Shown here in pieces: positions 26,301-35,881 of a stretch of 64,000 nt of DNA. The position numbers were made by a program, and so were the translations under genes. Every line of letters starts with the position of its first letter. Positions within the stretch are counted from its first letter, which is position 1. Origin of the DNA: Scatophagus argus (taxonomy: Eukaryota; Chordata; Actinopteri; Scatophagidae); NCBI RefSeq assembly GCF_020382885.2, contig NC_058508.1, positions 8,593,917 to 8,657,916 on the forward strand. Reading direction: 5' to 3'. Below the pieces are notes generated by a model that saw nothing but the letters and a program-made list of their open reading frames with translations, was not told where the DNA came from and made no database searches.

Positions 26301-29300
26301 AAATTGCTTAAACACTTAAAACTCTCATCTCTGTTCATCAGAATTACATATCAAATACATTTCTTCATGAAGAAAATCCCTTCATGCCTTGAAATAGCTC
26401 TACACCTTTGCTTTCGTTTTGTATGCACTAATCTAAACAGTCCATGCCACTAAACCACCCCTCCACTGACCATCTTTACCTTGAACATCCTGTTCACCAA
26501 ACTCACAAGCCTTCTATGACTACCAGCTACTGTAGGCTATACAAAGGCATGTTTTAATCTAGGATTAATTCAGCCATACATCATTGTTTTCTGTTTCAAC
26601 AGAGAACAATAATGAAGAAAAACGTTACATGCTTCCTTTCCTCCAAGCTTTCTGTCATCATCACGAACAGAGCCATCTAACTCAGCAGTTTAGCTATCAG
26701 AAAATCCGATTTGAATATCTATCACCGTATTGCTGTTTTCTTTGTATTTACAGGCTGACAGCTGAAGTCCAAGTGAAGTCAAAAAGTCATTGAGTCATCA
26801 AGCTGGGAACATTTTCCCATTCAGTTTCACAGTTTTCTCATTGCTAAATCTCACTGTGGACACAGTGCAGCTGTCAGTCATTTCATCTGGTGCTTGTAAT
26901 AAACATCTGTTAAAGATATGTTCACCTCTGCAAAGGACTCCCTGCATATGTGCCATTCAAGTGCAAACAAGCTTTTACAGTGTCTCCCTACACAGAGCCA
27001 TGAAGAGGCTGAGTTCCTACACATGCATACAGTCCGTACAATACGATACATGGCCACTCACCATTGGGATGAAAGAAGCTGACAGAAGGAGTGCCTACCT
27101 CGTATAAATGGAATAGCAATTAAAAGCTGGTTTATATTATATAATACATTGCGTAATTTTTAACATTGGGTCAATAACACTGTCGCTGTTGTCTCATTGT
27201 GGGATTATTTGAGACACACATAGACTGTGGTCCATATGGTAGGGGCAGATTTATTCACTTGCCCAGGTATATCATAGGTATGTTTGATTCTTTGTTTTCA
27301 TCTTATGTTAAGATGGTGCCAGGATGTGGTTAGATAAACCAGACACAAACACCTAACTAGACACACCTAATTCTGCCATAGCCAGAATACAAATGCACTG
27401 CATCAACTGTGGACTTTCAACTCCAGGTTCATACTTGTAATTGCTGATAAAACATCACTCTTGAATGTGTGCCACACTACCAAAATCTTAACACTACTTC
27501 CTGCTAAACCGAAAAGGCTTTCTGTACAGATAATGCATCCATTGCATCCATTTTAGCACACTTTAAAAGAAATAGCAACAGGTTGACTTGTCACCTGTGA
27601 CACAGAAAAAGCATGAGAAACAATCAAAAAGAAAGGTCAGTCAAAGAAACTTAATAAATGCATGGGCCTACGTATGTTTACATACGACAACACACATGAC
27701 CAGGGTAGGAAAGCTGCAAGAAAGCAAAGAAAAGCCTTGAATATTGCAAAGTGTTGACCACGCACGAGTGAGACTTCTGTTACCACATGTGCTCATACAC
27801 TCAGACAAACGTCGCTGGTTGACCTCCACTGCGCTACAATCTGTTTGGCGTTGGCGAAGCAGTCCTTCTAAGAAACGAAATCACTTTCTTTTTATTCCCT
27901 GGAAGTTCCCCCAAATACCCTGTTTTCACTAACCCCAACTGAAAACAACGTCTCACCTCATTTATTCACCACATTGCGCATGGGTGGTACAGTACAGCCG
28001 CATAAAGCCACCTTTTCGTATAATGGAGTGCAATCGCATCATCATGGTTGAAAGTTCGTTTAATACCTACAAAACATCAATGTTCAAAGAAGCCTGGGGT
28101 CATATCGAGCTGAAATTAATCGGATGGGCATAATTAAGGTTAACTGAAAGCAGACTGCAAAATTAAGCTTTTTATTAACTTATTCATCGTCTTTTAACTA
28201 TTATTATAATTTCTGTTGCCGCTGATTGTTTAATGATTAATGATCATGAAAAAAAAAAAAACGTTTACTAAGTCTCAAGTCAGTAAAACAACTTGATATC
28301 ATTACAAAGCGGCTCGTGTACACAAAGGAAACAACACTGAAAGGGACGACCTCGACATCTTTTTCGCTGCAAGCTTGCGCACTTTGGATAAGCGCGCCCG
28401 AACCGCACCATCTGGCCAGGAATAACATTACCTGTTGCGCCGGTGTCACTGGCTGATGCTCTGGGTCTCTAGCCTCCTGATGTATGTTGCCTGTAGGACG
28501 AATTCCGAATCGCTTTAAGTACATCAACCATTGACTGTGTCCTCATATGACCTGTATACGTCTCTCGGTGCGCGCAACCTGCTCTCTGCTTCGGCACTAC
28601 TTTTACTTTCACTTGGCCAAACTGTGCCTGAGACGCCAAACTGAGTCGAATGCAACAGATGATATGGGCCAAGCTTGTGTCGTAGAAAAGCTGCAGTTTC
28701 AGTTCATGTAAAAAAAACAAAGCAATAAACCCCGCTTTGGATGTGAAGTTAGCCAACACTTGACTCAAAAGTGAATGATTTCTTCTTCTTATTATTATGA
28801 TTATTATTATTAGTAGTAGTAGAACGTACACACACATACACACACAGAGAGAGATTAGGTCAGATATGTTCTGACAGTGGAACACTGCAATGTGTTTATC
28901 TAAACAGTGCAATATGTCTTTACTGTTTAACCTATTATTCCGCGCTTCATGTGTGAATATGAATGTTATGATGAATGGTACATGTGTAATTGTTGTGAGC
29001 ACACTAGGCAGAGCCAACCAAATTTCGTTGTACAGTAAGTCTAATAACAATAAAGGTCTCTATTCTATACTGTTCTTTTGTAGTAGTAGTAGTAGTAGTA
29101 GTAGCAGTAGTTGTTGTATTGTTAGGTGGTCCCATGTCAGCTTATGCCACTTCTTCTCCATCTCTTTTGTAATATTCTCTTTCTTTTCTGCTCAGTTCTG
29201 ATTACCTAACTGCATGCTCCTTAACAGACACCATGCATGATTTCTACTACAAATAATGTAGGATATGCTCATATTGCTCGAAATCCATTACTGAGCCCCT

Positions 29301-32300
29301 GACTCTGGTGTTGGCACTACACAACATGCGAACAACACTACATCTACTTGTCTTCAGCAAGGAAACTCAGGGAGTTTTGGCCATCAAGTGGAAAGTACCT
29401 GCTCTACTGGTTGATCAGCACCAATCAGATACACCACTAATTATGTACCAGGCTGCCACACACATTACATCACATTCCACCCATCAAGGGTGGAATGTGG
29501 GTTTATCTAGTCGTACCCTCCTGTGGGTTCATCTAGTCGTACCCTTCTCTCAAACTGTTTCTTCACAAACAATGGGTGTGCCTGGACACACACACATGGT
29601 CAATGCTGGGAAATATGGGGGAGTAAGGAAAGGGAAGAGAGGAAGGGAGGGAGCATGGACAGAGTGAGTAAGATGACAGAAAGTGGAAGGTCGCGCAACA
29701 ACAGAGAGGGATGATATCTTTTGATATCGTAGGTTGATGTTGATGTGATTTGACATTTTCAAACTGCATCTACGTTAGGTTAACTGGGGCATAAACGTTA
29801 ACATTAACATTCCTCGCTGTTCAGAACTGGAATCTGTACCACACACTGTTCACCATGCGCCTTAAATTATTATACATTCTGCTTTGTACCAGACTTTTTA
29901 ATCTTTGTGCTTTTATTAGTATTTATTGCATGCCATTTTATCTTAAGTCTGTGGATACTGCTGGAACTTGTGAATATCCCTTGGGGATGAATAAGGTATC
30001 TATCTGTCTAAGTAATGTTTCCATGTTTATGCCACACCTCTCATTACTATGGGTTTGGCCGACTTCTCAGAAAGTGACCAAGGTGTCAGGATACAGGAAG
30101 TCTTGAACTAATAACTATTATTTTTTAAATATAAGCAAAAAAATACTCTTTGTTTCCTCCCAATCAGTTAGTAAATTGTCATAAATTTAATTGTCAAATC
30201 TTTTGACAATCAGTTAAGTCATTTTCATGGTTCCAGTATCTCAAATGTGAGTGTGTGCAGCTTTCCCCTTAGTTTAATAATTTATATTTATTTTTTTTAA
30301 AATTATTTTTGGACCATTGCTTACAAAAAAAGAATCATGTAGATGTCATTTTGGGCTCTTTGTTGTCAGAATTTCTACAAAATAACAATCAAGTAATTTG
30401 TTCAAATAATTCAAATAAAAAAATATTAGAAGATTAATAATAATAATTAAATATAATCATATATGTTATATTAATTATATATTGAGTTCTTTTAGAATAC
30501 TTTGAGTTTATCTTCCTGATTATACTTACATAATTTTTGTAAGGTTTTCAGTGCAGGGCTTGCATAGGGATATGAATATTTCTTGCACTATTATCGTTTT
30601 GTTCCCACACCCTTGCGTTTCAGGCCATTCAAGACTGGGAATAACTCAAAATGAAACTGAAAGTAAGGCACCAACTAAACTCAAAGCATGTCCAGGCTTT
30701 AACCAAATAGGCAACAGTGAGTCACATAGCATCTCATTCAGGGGAGGGAGCTGACTTTCACCTTTTTATTTTTGGTGGAAAGCTGAAAAGGGATGACGGA
30801 ATGCCCCTGAAGTTCTTGGACAGAAAAATAATCTTTTTTTAAGTGCCATGATGTTGTTGTACAACCACCAAAATCAAGGCTCTCACAGTATTCCCATGAC
30901 CCCAGCCAGATCATGTAAAGAGGAAAAGACAGACATAAAGAGATGTAGAAGAACAGGAAACACAGAGAAATAATCTGGTGATTGGATGTAAACTTACCCC
31001 AGTGTGAATCCACCTGCTCTTTGTCTGTTAAGCCATCAGTGCTGCACATTTTTGTACCATAATCAGAGCTGAAATCATTTTCTACATTGTCTAGAATACT
31101 TAATGTAATGCTGTCATCTATGTTTGAGTAAAGTGGGTTCTCTCGTCCATTAGAATGAGTGTCTTGTGCTATGCAGGAAGAAAATAAGTGTGCAATATCT
31201 TCTGTAAATCCTGGTAAGCCACATTGTACAAGTCCTGTCAAACAGAACAAGTCCTCTGCTCTGTCTGTTGCCCTGTCAGCTACACAACAGGCATCGAGAT
31301 CATCCTCCAGCATGTCTCTGATGTTGGCTGTGTTTGTTGCTGAACAGGTTTCAACAGGTAAGGCATCCCGCATTGCTCCGGAGATACTGAAATGATTTAC
31401 GTTTAATCCAGTCGTTGCCGTGCTGTCATATGTAGAGAACTGGAGGCCTTGTGATGTGTCAAAGGTTCCCTCTGGATCCTGTGCGAAGTTTGAGTCAGCC
31501 GTCTCAGCCTCTGGACAGTACAAGTTCTCAGTGTAAAAATCTAGTGTCCTGCAAGCGATAGCGAGCTCTGTTTCCTCTTCCACATTCAAAGCAGAGCATT
31601 GTGCCTTACTGTCTGCCATTGTGTTTTCACTTGTTGTACAGCCCGCAGTCATAGATGAAACCAAGGGCAGCAACATCCTCTGTCCTCTGTCCCAGTGCTG
31701 CCACAGAGGAACAGCTATCCTTCTAGCCGCCTCCTCTACCTGCTCTAACCACTCCTTCTCTTGCTCCAAATTCCCCTTATTTATGTTTTCAACATCACTG
31801 ACTGGCTTCTGCATTGATTCTGCACTTCTCAGCACTTTCATTTTGTCTTCTAATCCGAGATTGCATTGGTAGTCACATAATATTGGCGTAGAAAAGAGCC
31901 AGTGGTTGGGGTAGCGTCCATCCCTCACCGGCGGATGATTTTCTGGCCAGGACCGCATGTTGTTAAGTTCATCCATTGTTGATACATGCTGAGACCTTGT
32001 CTGGTTGTGATCAGTGGCGGCAGATTCTTGGCAGATCTGGCTGAGCTGACCTTGACTGAGGTGCTGATGGTTGGCAGATCCCGGAGAATTAACGAGATCA
32101 CATCCCAGTTTACGTGCCATTTCCCTGGAAGCTGACTTAGGTTCGACCCCCTCACTAAGTCGGTTAAAACTCAGACTTTTTCTGTAGGGCTCTGAGATGA
32201 TCTGCTCCTCCACCAAACCCTCCAGGAGCACTTGGATCTCAGCAGGAGAGGCCCAGGACAGAGCCAGGCGCACTGCATCCAGAACCTCCTCGAAGTGGGC

Positions 32301-32303
32301 CAT
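13550..32303 (-). CDS. ciita: CIITA, MHC class II transactivator (NLR family), 22 coding exons
   Basis: CIITA is the non-DNA-binding co-activator recruited by RFX/CREB/NF-Y to MHC class II promoters; it shuttles between cytosol and nucleus. Minus-strand exons: 30998-32303, 25671-25721, 25373-25432, 24148-24189, 23958-24011, 22299-22364, 21268-21315, 20379-20585, 19669-19719, 19397-19510, 19243-19302, 18910-19127, 17496-18829, 16787-17323, 15708-15887, 15350-15421, 15192-15272, 14998-15081, 14747-14830, 14323-14406, 13786-13869 and 13550-13625. They sum to 4,893 nt (1,630 residues plus stop) with all phases consistent. Order: CARD-like N-terminus, acidic and Pro/Ser/Thr region, NACHT (GNAGMGKT at about residue 777, DGFDEL at about 858), winged-helix region, LRRs, and an end with LQQQDSRI as in mammals. 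The neighbours also match mammalian synteny. A shorter form of about 1,192 residues could start at 25713. Transcript structure is inferred, not observed. Confidence 0.93.
14568..14680 (+). mobile_element. Retroposon 3' end (TCTTA tail)
   Basis: The sequence reads GAATTTCCCCACTGTGGGAT, then CAATAAAGT, then a short (TCTTA)n tail. This is the typical 3' end of teleost LINE/SINE copies. It sits in a ciita LRR intron and is followed by a TG microsatellite (14691-14732). Confidence 0.55.
15492..15690 (+). repeat. Interspersed repeat copy A, between TG tracts, in a ciita intron
   Basis: The left end is GTATTCCTGTAGTTGTGGGG and the right end contains TGTAATGTTCCCTAAAGTGA, flanked on the left by a TG microsatellite. 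A shorter copy on the other strand is at 55092-55197 with nearly the same two ends. No coding potential is seen; it is probably a non-autonomous element. Confidence 0.55.
15970..16030. repeat. Poly-C/poly-A low-complexity tract
   Basis: A run of C followed by a long A run and AAAAC-type units, in the ciita intron between exons 15708-15887 and 16787-17323. Confidence 0.7.
17496..19127 (-). CDS. ciita: ciita pre-NACHT and NACHT exons
   Basis: Exon 18910-19127 codes a linker (VVKDYIQEAKAHMSSACQDM ... TDWQKSLLGQSQ). Exon 17496-18829 codes 444 residues: Walker A ILLLGNAGMGKTTL, sensor region FDFVFLLDG, Walker B RVLIIFDGFDEL, and CTLLLSTRPRG, typical of NLR STAND ATPases; human CIITA binds GTP at this site. 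The fish P-loop is a full GxxGxGKTT. Two low-complexity charged insertions interrupt the later part: about residues 1010-1089 (with the basic run RRQRARRATK) and 1145-1179 (Gly/Glu/Arg-rich). The exon ends in phase 2 at TCAAG/GTAAAA. Confidence 0.93.
19243..19719 (-). CDS. ciita: ciita Pro/Ser-rich linker exons
   Basis: Three phase-1 symmetric exons at 19669-19719 (VPAASPPCKRQLPPFSP), 19397-19510 (VDGTVAPIQMSSSPPGSLSD and on) and 19243-19302 (EMSPCKESPLPQSPTVLDIP). They correspond to the Pro/Ser/Thr-rich region between the acidic domain and NACHT in mammalian CIITA. The first has a GC splice donor (CCAG/GCAAGT). Confidence 0.85.
20379..25721 (-). CDS. ciita: ciita activation-region cassette, first seven short exons
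   Basis: Exons 25671-25721, 25373-25432, 24148-24189, 23958-24011, 22299-22364, 21268-21315 and 20379-20585. Translations include QEEAHDPCVCGLTG, QEMDQDWFCPELGILP, DDLSEYLNEDYLFM and LFDELPSDYEDELSNC. These are short and rich in acidic and aromatic residues, like the CIITA acidic activation domain that binds CBP and TFIID. The 22299-22364 exon codes PVRTKRQR, a nuclear-localisation-like cluster. The 20379-20585 exon is Pro/Thr/Ile-rich (FQFHPSIQFITIPDTP), corresponding to the mammalian segment around QFVPTISTLP. All seven are phase 1 to phase 1. Confidence 0.85.
22905..23238 (+). mobile_element. Teleost SINE-type retroposon with 12-bp target-site duplication
   Basis: The element starts with GGGCGGCACGGTGGTGCAGT, the head of a very common teleost interspersed repeat with a tRNA-like A-box, and ends in a GGATGGATGG tail. 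It is flanked by the exact direct repeat TAGATTTGTGTA at 22893-22904 and 23239-23250. It lies in the ciita intron between exons 22299-22364 and 23958-24011, in the opposite orientation to the gene. The family name is not assigned. Confidence 0.8.
24960..25050 (+). mobile_element. Degenerate retroposon fragment
   Basis: The sequence AAATTTGATTTATATAACTC, then TTTCATACAAG, then CAAAGTGCTGTGCACAAA resembles the widespread teleost retroposon end with core TATATAGCGCTTTTC...CAAAGTGCTTTAC. It is short and degraded, in a ciita intron. Confidence 0.4.
25276..25740. repeat. Tandem duplication of about 300 bp containing a ciita exon
   Basis: The sequences at 25276-25330 and 25578-25632 are nearly the same (both start GTACCCTTCCATGTCATCA and contain AGAACCATTCTGCAGAG). 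Each is followed by a minus-strand exon with shared features: GCCAAGATGCAGGAA or TCCAAGATGCAAGAA at the 5' side and CAG/GTTAGTATT at the donor. Exons 25373-25432 and 25671-25721 are therefore duplicates of each other. Confidence 0.8.
28432..28560 (-). promoter_or_regulatory. ciita: Candidate alternative ciita first exon (untranslated), pIV-like
   Basis: A strong donor, CAACAG/GTAATG, lies at 28432/28431 on the minus strand, between ciita exon 1 and exon 2. Reading through exon 2 from this segment is blocked in frame, but exon 2 itself offers an in-frame ATG (25713) with A at -3. An untranslated exon here spliced to exon 2 would give a short CIITA without the CARD, like mammalian form IV. Caution: upstream ATGs occur at about 28524 and 28531, and the true transcription start is unknown; the right end given here is a guess. 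Confidence 0.4.
28601..28614 (-). promoter_or_regulatory. IRF/ISRE-type element upstream of the candidate second ciita promoter
   Basis: The minus strand reads AAGTGAAAGTAAAA, with two GAAA-type half-sites in IRF spacing, about 170 bp upstream of the 28432 donor. A second IRF-like core, GAACTGAAACTGC, is at 28693-28705. Mammalian CIITA promoter IV is driven by IRF-1 with STAT1 and USF-1. I found no clear GAS (TTCNNNGAA) or CACGTG box near here. Confidence 0.4.
28788..28822. repeat. ATT/TAG trinucleotide tract
   Basis: TTATTATTATGATTATTATT is followed by TAGTAGTAGTAG. A second TAG tract lies at about 29079-29106. Confidence 0.7.
28890..29110 (+). mobile_element. Retroposon 3' end fragment with TAG microsatellite
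   Basis: The segment contains AACCAAATTTCGTTGTACAG and ACAATAAAGGTCTCTATTC, the usual teleost LINE/SINE 3' end, then a (GTA)n tract at about 29079-29106. It lies upstream of the candidate second ciita promoter. Confidence 0.4.
29860..30010 (+). mobile_element. Retroposon 3' end (TATC tail)
   Basis: It ends AATATCCCTTGGGGATGAAT followed by AAGGTATCTATCTGTC, the familiar teleost 3' end of LINE/SINE copies. It lies in ciita intron 1. Confidence 0.5.
30998..32303 (-). CDS. ciita: ciita exon 1: CARD-like domain plus a long extra N-terminal region
   Basis: One exon of 1,306 nt codes 435 residues without a stop and ends G/GTAAGT (phase 1). The ATG at 32303 has a good context (GTTGCCATGG) and is preceded by an in-frame TAG near 32355. 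Residues 1-67 (starting MAHFEEVLDAVRLALSW, with IQVLLEGLVEEQIISEPYRK) resemble the CARD-like N-terminus of the mammalian promoter-I (dendritic-cell) form of CIITA. The following 370 residues match no domain I know. They include a helical stretch (EKEWLEQVEEAARRIAVPLW), and the C-terminal third is acidic and Ser/Thr-rich (for example RDMLEDDLDACCVADRATD), which would suit an activation role. The frame stays open about 85 codons past the donor. Confidence 0.85.
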
Positions 32304-35300
32304 GGCAACGACGTGGACTCCCTGGACATTGATGTGTAGCGTGTGAGACTACTAGTAGCAGAGGTGATCTGAGTTGTATTGTTTAAAGGACACAATGCTT
32401 TTGCTCAGGAGGCGTTCTCATTAAAAAAAGGGAGGTTTTTGTTTGGTTTGAGGGAAGTCTGCTTAAAGAATTGTTTCAGTTTAGTTGCGTGAGGATGTAT
32501 GAGAGAGACTTGAATGGCATGGACATAGAGAGTCATAGCTGTTAGGACTAAGCTTACATAGACTGAAACTCACTCCTGTTGTTTCCTTAGCATTATTATT
32601 AGCATAAATGTTGTTCAATGGTACTTAATATTTAGCTATTTTTCATACTGTCTACAACATACACACACAGCTTTTTGTTTGATTTACACAAATCATTTGG
32701 AGTGCAGTATCACACCATACCTACTTCTATAACCATACACATTATTTTCAACACAATTACATATTGCCACTTTTATATAAATAGTTTGTCATTGCACTGA
32801 TTATAATTCACTGGATGTTTCATATTTCCGAGTAACATCTACAATCACGGTCACACATCATCACCAGATTTTTTTGTACACAATCTAGTTTGTCAAGTGA
32901 GTCACTGTTTCACTCTTTGTGTAACACTTTCTAACAATGGGGAAAAGCATATTTCTTTATTTCCCAAAAGTAAATCTCTCCCCCACTCCACGTAGGGTGA
33001 AACATATTTAATGTTTTCACATATTTACTGGTTTGAAATCACAAACACACAATTGTTTTTTTTTCTTTTTTCTTTTTCACTGCAGCTTAAGTATGAAATT
33101 AGGTCACTTTACAACAGTTTATGTCAGACGCATTATGTTTTTGGATCACCTGTCTGTCCAGGTTTTGTGAATGCAATATTTCAACAACACTTTGAGCAAA
33201 TTCTCACATATTTGGCACAAAATCCACTTGGATTCAAGGATGAACTTAATTTGGTGGCCAAGTTCACTTTTCTGGTTATTATTTAAGGCCATAACTCTGG
33301 TAGGGCAGAAGGTGATTGTATTTCACATTTGGTCAGATACTGAATTAGTGACACCTGATGTCTGAAGCATTCATATTTGTTGCATTGTAGTCCGTAGGGT
33401 CACCAGTTTTACTGGTATTGAGGTTCAGGTGACTGTCATTATGTGACAAAACTATTATGGATGTTAACAGAAACTGAACTGGTGCATGCAGACACACAAG
33501 TACAAGGTGGTAATTCTGGTTTTTGGGCATCAGAACTGGTTTGGCCAAACAAAGCACGCCATACCGCCATGCCCTGTATTTACCAGGCTTCGGTTACGTT
33601 GTTTCCACCAAGATACACCTCCTACACCGGAAGCTATCTGCAAAGTTAATGATGGACAAGCAACTTGTTGAAGTGATCAAATTTGCTAGTACTCAATGAA
33701 TGCTCCCAATATTAAAACAGTTCAGTGCAATGATTTTAATCTACATAATAGTGAGACATTAGTTATGGATCTGTTAGGATTTGTTATGGAAAGGAAACTA
33801 AACTGACCATTTTTTCTGTTATTGTAGTTTTCTACACAGAAAAAGACTGACTAAAAAATATGAAAATATTTAGTGCTTGAAGTCATAACTCAAAAAACTA
33901 CAAGCAACACATATATTCATATATGTATATATATATCTCACATATTCAATGTAGAGCTATAGGAGTATAATGTGCAAAAAACATTGTGGCTGTGCCTGCT
34001 CTTGTTTTGTGTGTTTGCAGGATGCAGATGGAGTTTCACATGTGCTTTTTGGTGAATGTTGGAGGAACTACAACTACGTAAGGCAAAGTACTCGTAGATA
34101 CACTCAAATAAAACACAGGGGACAGACTTTTCCAGCACAGACTTGGTGAAACTGCGATTACAGCATTTAAAGTAAAACTGTCCACATAGTCAACACCATT
34201 ATCAAAAGGTTAAAATAGTTCTCAGATAATCTGGAACAAAAGGTTTTGATATTAATCATTTTATAAGTCTGATAGAAAATACATGATGGTGACTTTATGT
34301 TTGATAATTTATTTTATAAATCAATTAAACTGAGTACATTACACAAAACAACATATGTTCAAAAAGGCTGTTTATAACAACGACTAATCAAATAATTGAA
34401 AACAAAGTCATTAAGTCGTATTAAAGCTCAACTTTCAGGCTGTTCAGTGAAGAAATTTAAAACCCACCCACCAAATGCTCGAACAGAATCAAACGAGAAG
34501 TTGAATCTCCATGCTAATGATGTGTTTGTATTTAGAGGACTTGGTCAGCTGCGTTTAATCTCATTAATGGTACCATCACTTGACTTTTTAACTTAGCTTA
34601 GCGGGCAGTGTGGGCCTGTGGCCCTATGAACAGAACTCAGGGTAGGAAACGGTTAAGTGTCTCATGCTATGGTTTGATTTACTGCATGATCAGAGACTTA
34701 ACTTCCCCAAACACCCTTTCGCCTACAGCAAAGAGGTGAAAGGCATTACTTCTTTTTATTGACTAAAGGAACTGCCAGTATATATTTAATAGCTTTAAAG
34801 CACAATAATCTCATTCATAGCCAAAGATAAAATAAACTATATGTCCTCATGGCATGTGGGGAAATACCACACTGAGCCCTTATTTTAAGGATAACTGTGG
34901 TGATTATCTGTGCTTTTCTTCTAAGCATATTTACCTCAGCTCAGGTACAAAAATGTCATATACAGAATATCCCCAGAGTGAAGTTATGTTTTTTGAAATG
35001 TAAACACTAATGTTCAAACTTCATTGAAAACACTGAGCTAATAATGCTTGCAGGCTTTGATGAATGTTGCATTATTCATGGTGGGGTTAAATTTTGACCG
35101 TGTAACCCAAACTGTGACTTCCCAGACTGAATTTGCTTCTCTTCATGTGTGAAGCTCACTTATTATATAGGCTATGTGTGAACACAGCAATAGCTTTGCT
35201 TGTTAGACTAAAGCGGCTTGGTAAGTTCGAGCTAGGTAGGCAAGTTTCACCAAACGGCTCACCTCAGCTCCACTCCACGCTTTGGCTTTTTGATTCGCCT

Positions 35301-35881
35301 TGAGTTAAGCAAAGGCAGGAGCTGCCAAGAGTTCTCCAGAAACATATGAGTGATGAATTCAGCTTAGCTTAAGCTTAGACTTAGGCTAAGCTGAATGTTC
35401 TACATTTTTAACCGGCTTACTTCGCCCATCAGCTAGCTGGAGGACTTGCTATTAACAGGCTACTGTTACTACAATAAACAGAGTCATAGCTTGGTAGTGA
35501 AGTTTTCTAACAAATGAAGTCACACTTCTTTGTTTTAAAGAGACTTGACTCATGGTATTAAGGAACACAAAAGATTAAAGAAATTTTTCATTTCACTGGG
35601 GGAGGAAATCAGATCTTTTTGGCTAACCTTGTGATTACCAGTATCCCAGCAAGCTACTGAAACTGATATTCAACCCACTCCCAAATTCAACAGTCAAAGC
35701 AATAAAATCATGGTGGATGGGATCAAACATAAGACACTGAACCCCGTCCTGTTCTGTAGGCTGAAGTCGCGTATACTTTTTACTGTGTGTAGGTTCTTAT
35801 ACAGTAGTTAATCATTTCTACAGCGCTCTCATCATGTAATCTGTCTCAGTGTTCTGGTCCAGTATGGCTGTCAGAGTGGGT
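32304..35881. other. ciita-nubp1 spacer
   Basis: It holds the ciita exon-1 promoter and leader at the left and the nubp1 3' UTR at the right. The nearest minus-strand AATAAA downstream of nubp1 is at 34755-34760, which would make a 3' UTR of about 1.1 kb. TVP23A, which lies between these genes in human, is not visible. A 12-bp inverted repeat is at 35357-35396. Confidence 0.5.
35357..35396. repeat. Perfect 12-bp inverted repeat around a degenerate hexamer array
   Basis: ATTCAGCTTAGC (35357-35368) and GCTAAGCTGAAT (35385-35396) are exact reverse complements. The 16-nt loop is itself made of TTAAGC/TTAGAC-like units. It lies about 0.5 kb past the nubp1 stop codon. Confidence 0.55.

Larger units (their letters stand above)
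25722..30997 (-). other. ciita intron 1
   Basis: This 5.3-kb intron separates the CARD exon from the activation-region exons. It holds the candidate alternative promoter (28432-28705), two retroposon fragments and AT-rich sequence around 30120-30500. No other exon compatible with phase 1 on both sides was found. Confidence 0.5.

Noticed and set aside
28469..29050. Open frame of 193 codons on the minus strand
   Set aside because: It runs through ATT/TAG repeats and a retroposon end, ends inside the candidate leader exon, and shows no domain. It is better explained as chance plus uORF.
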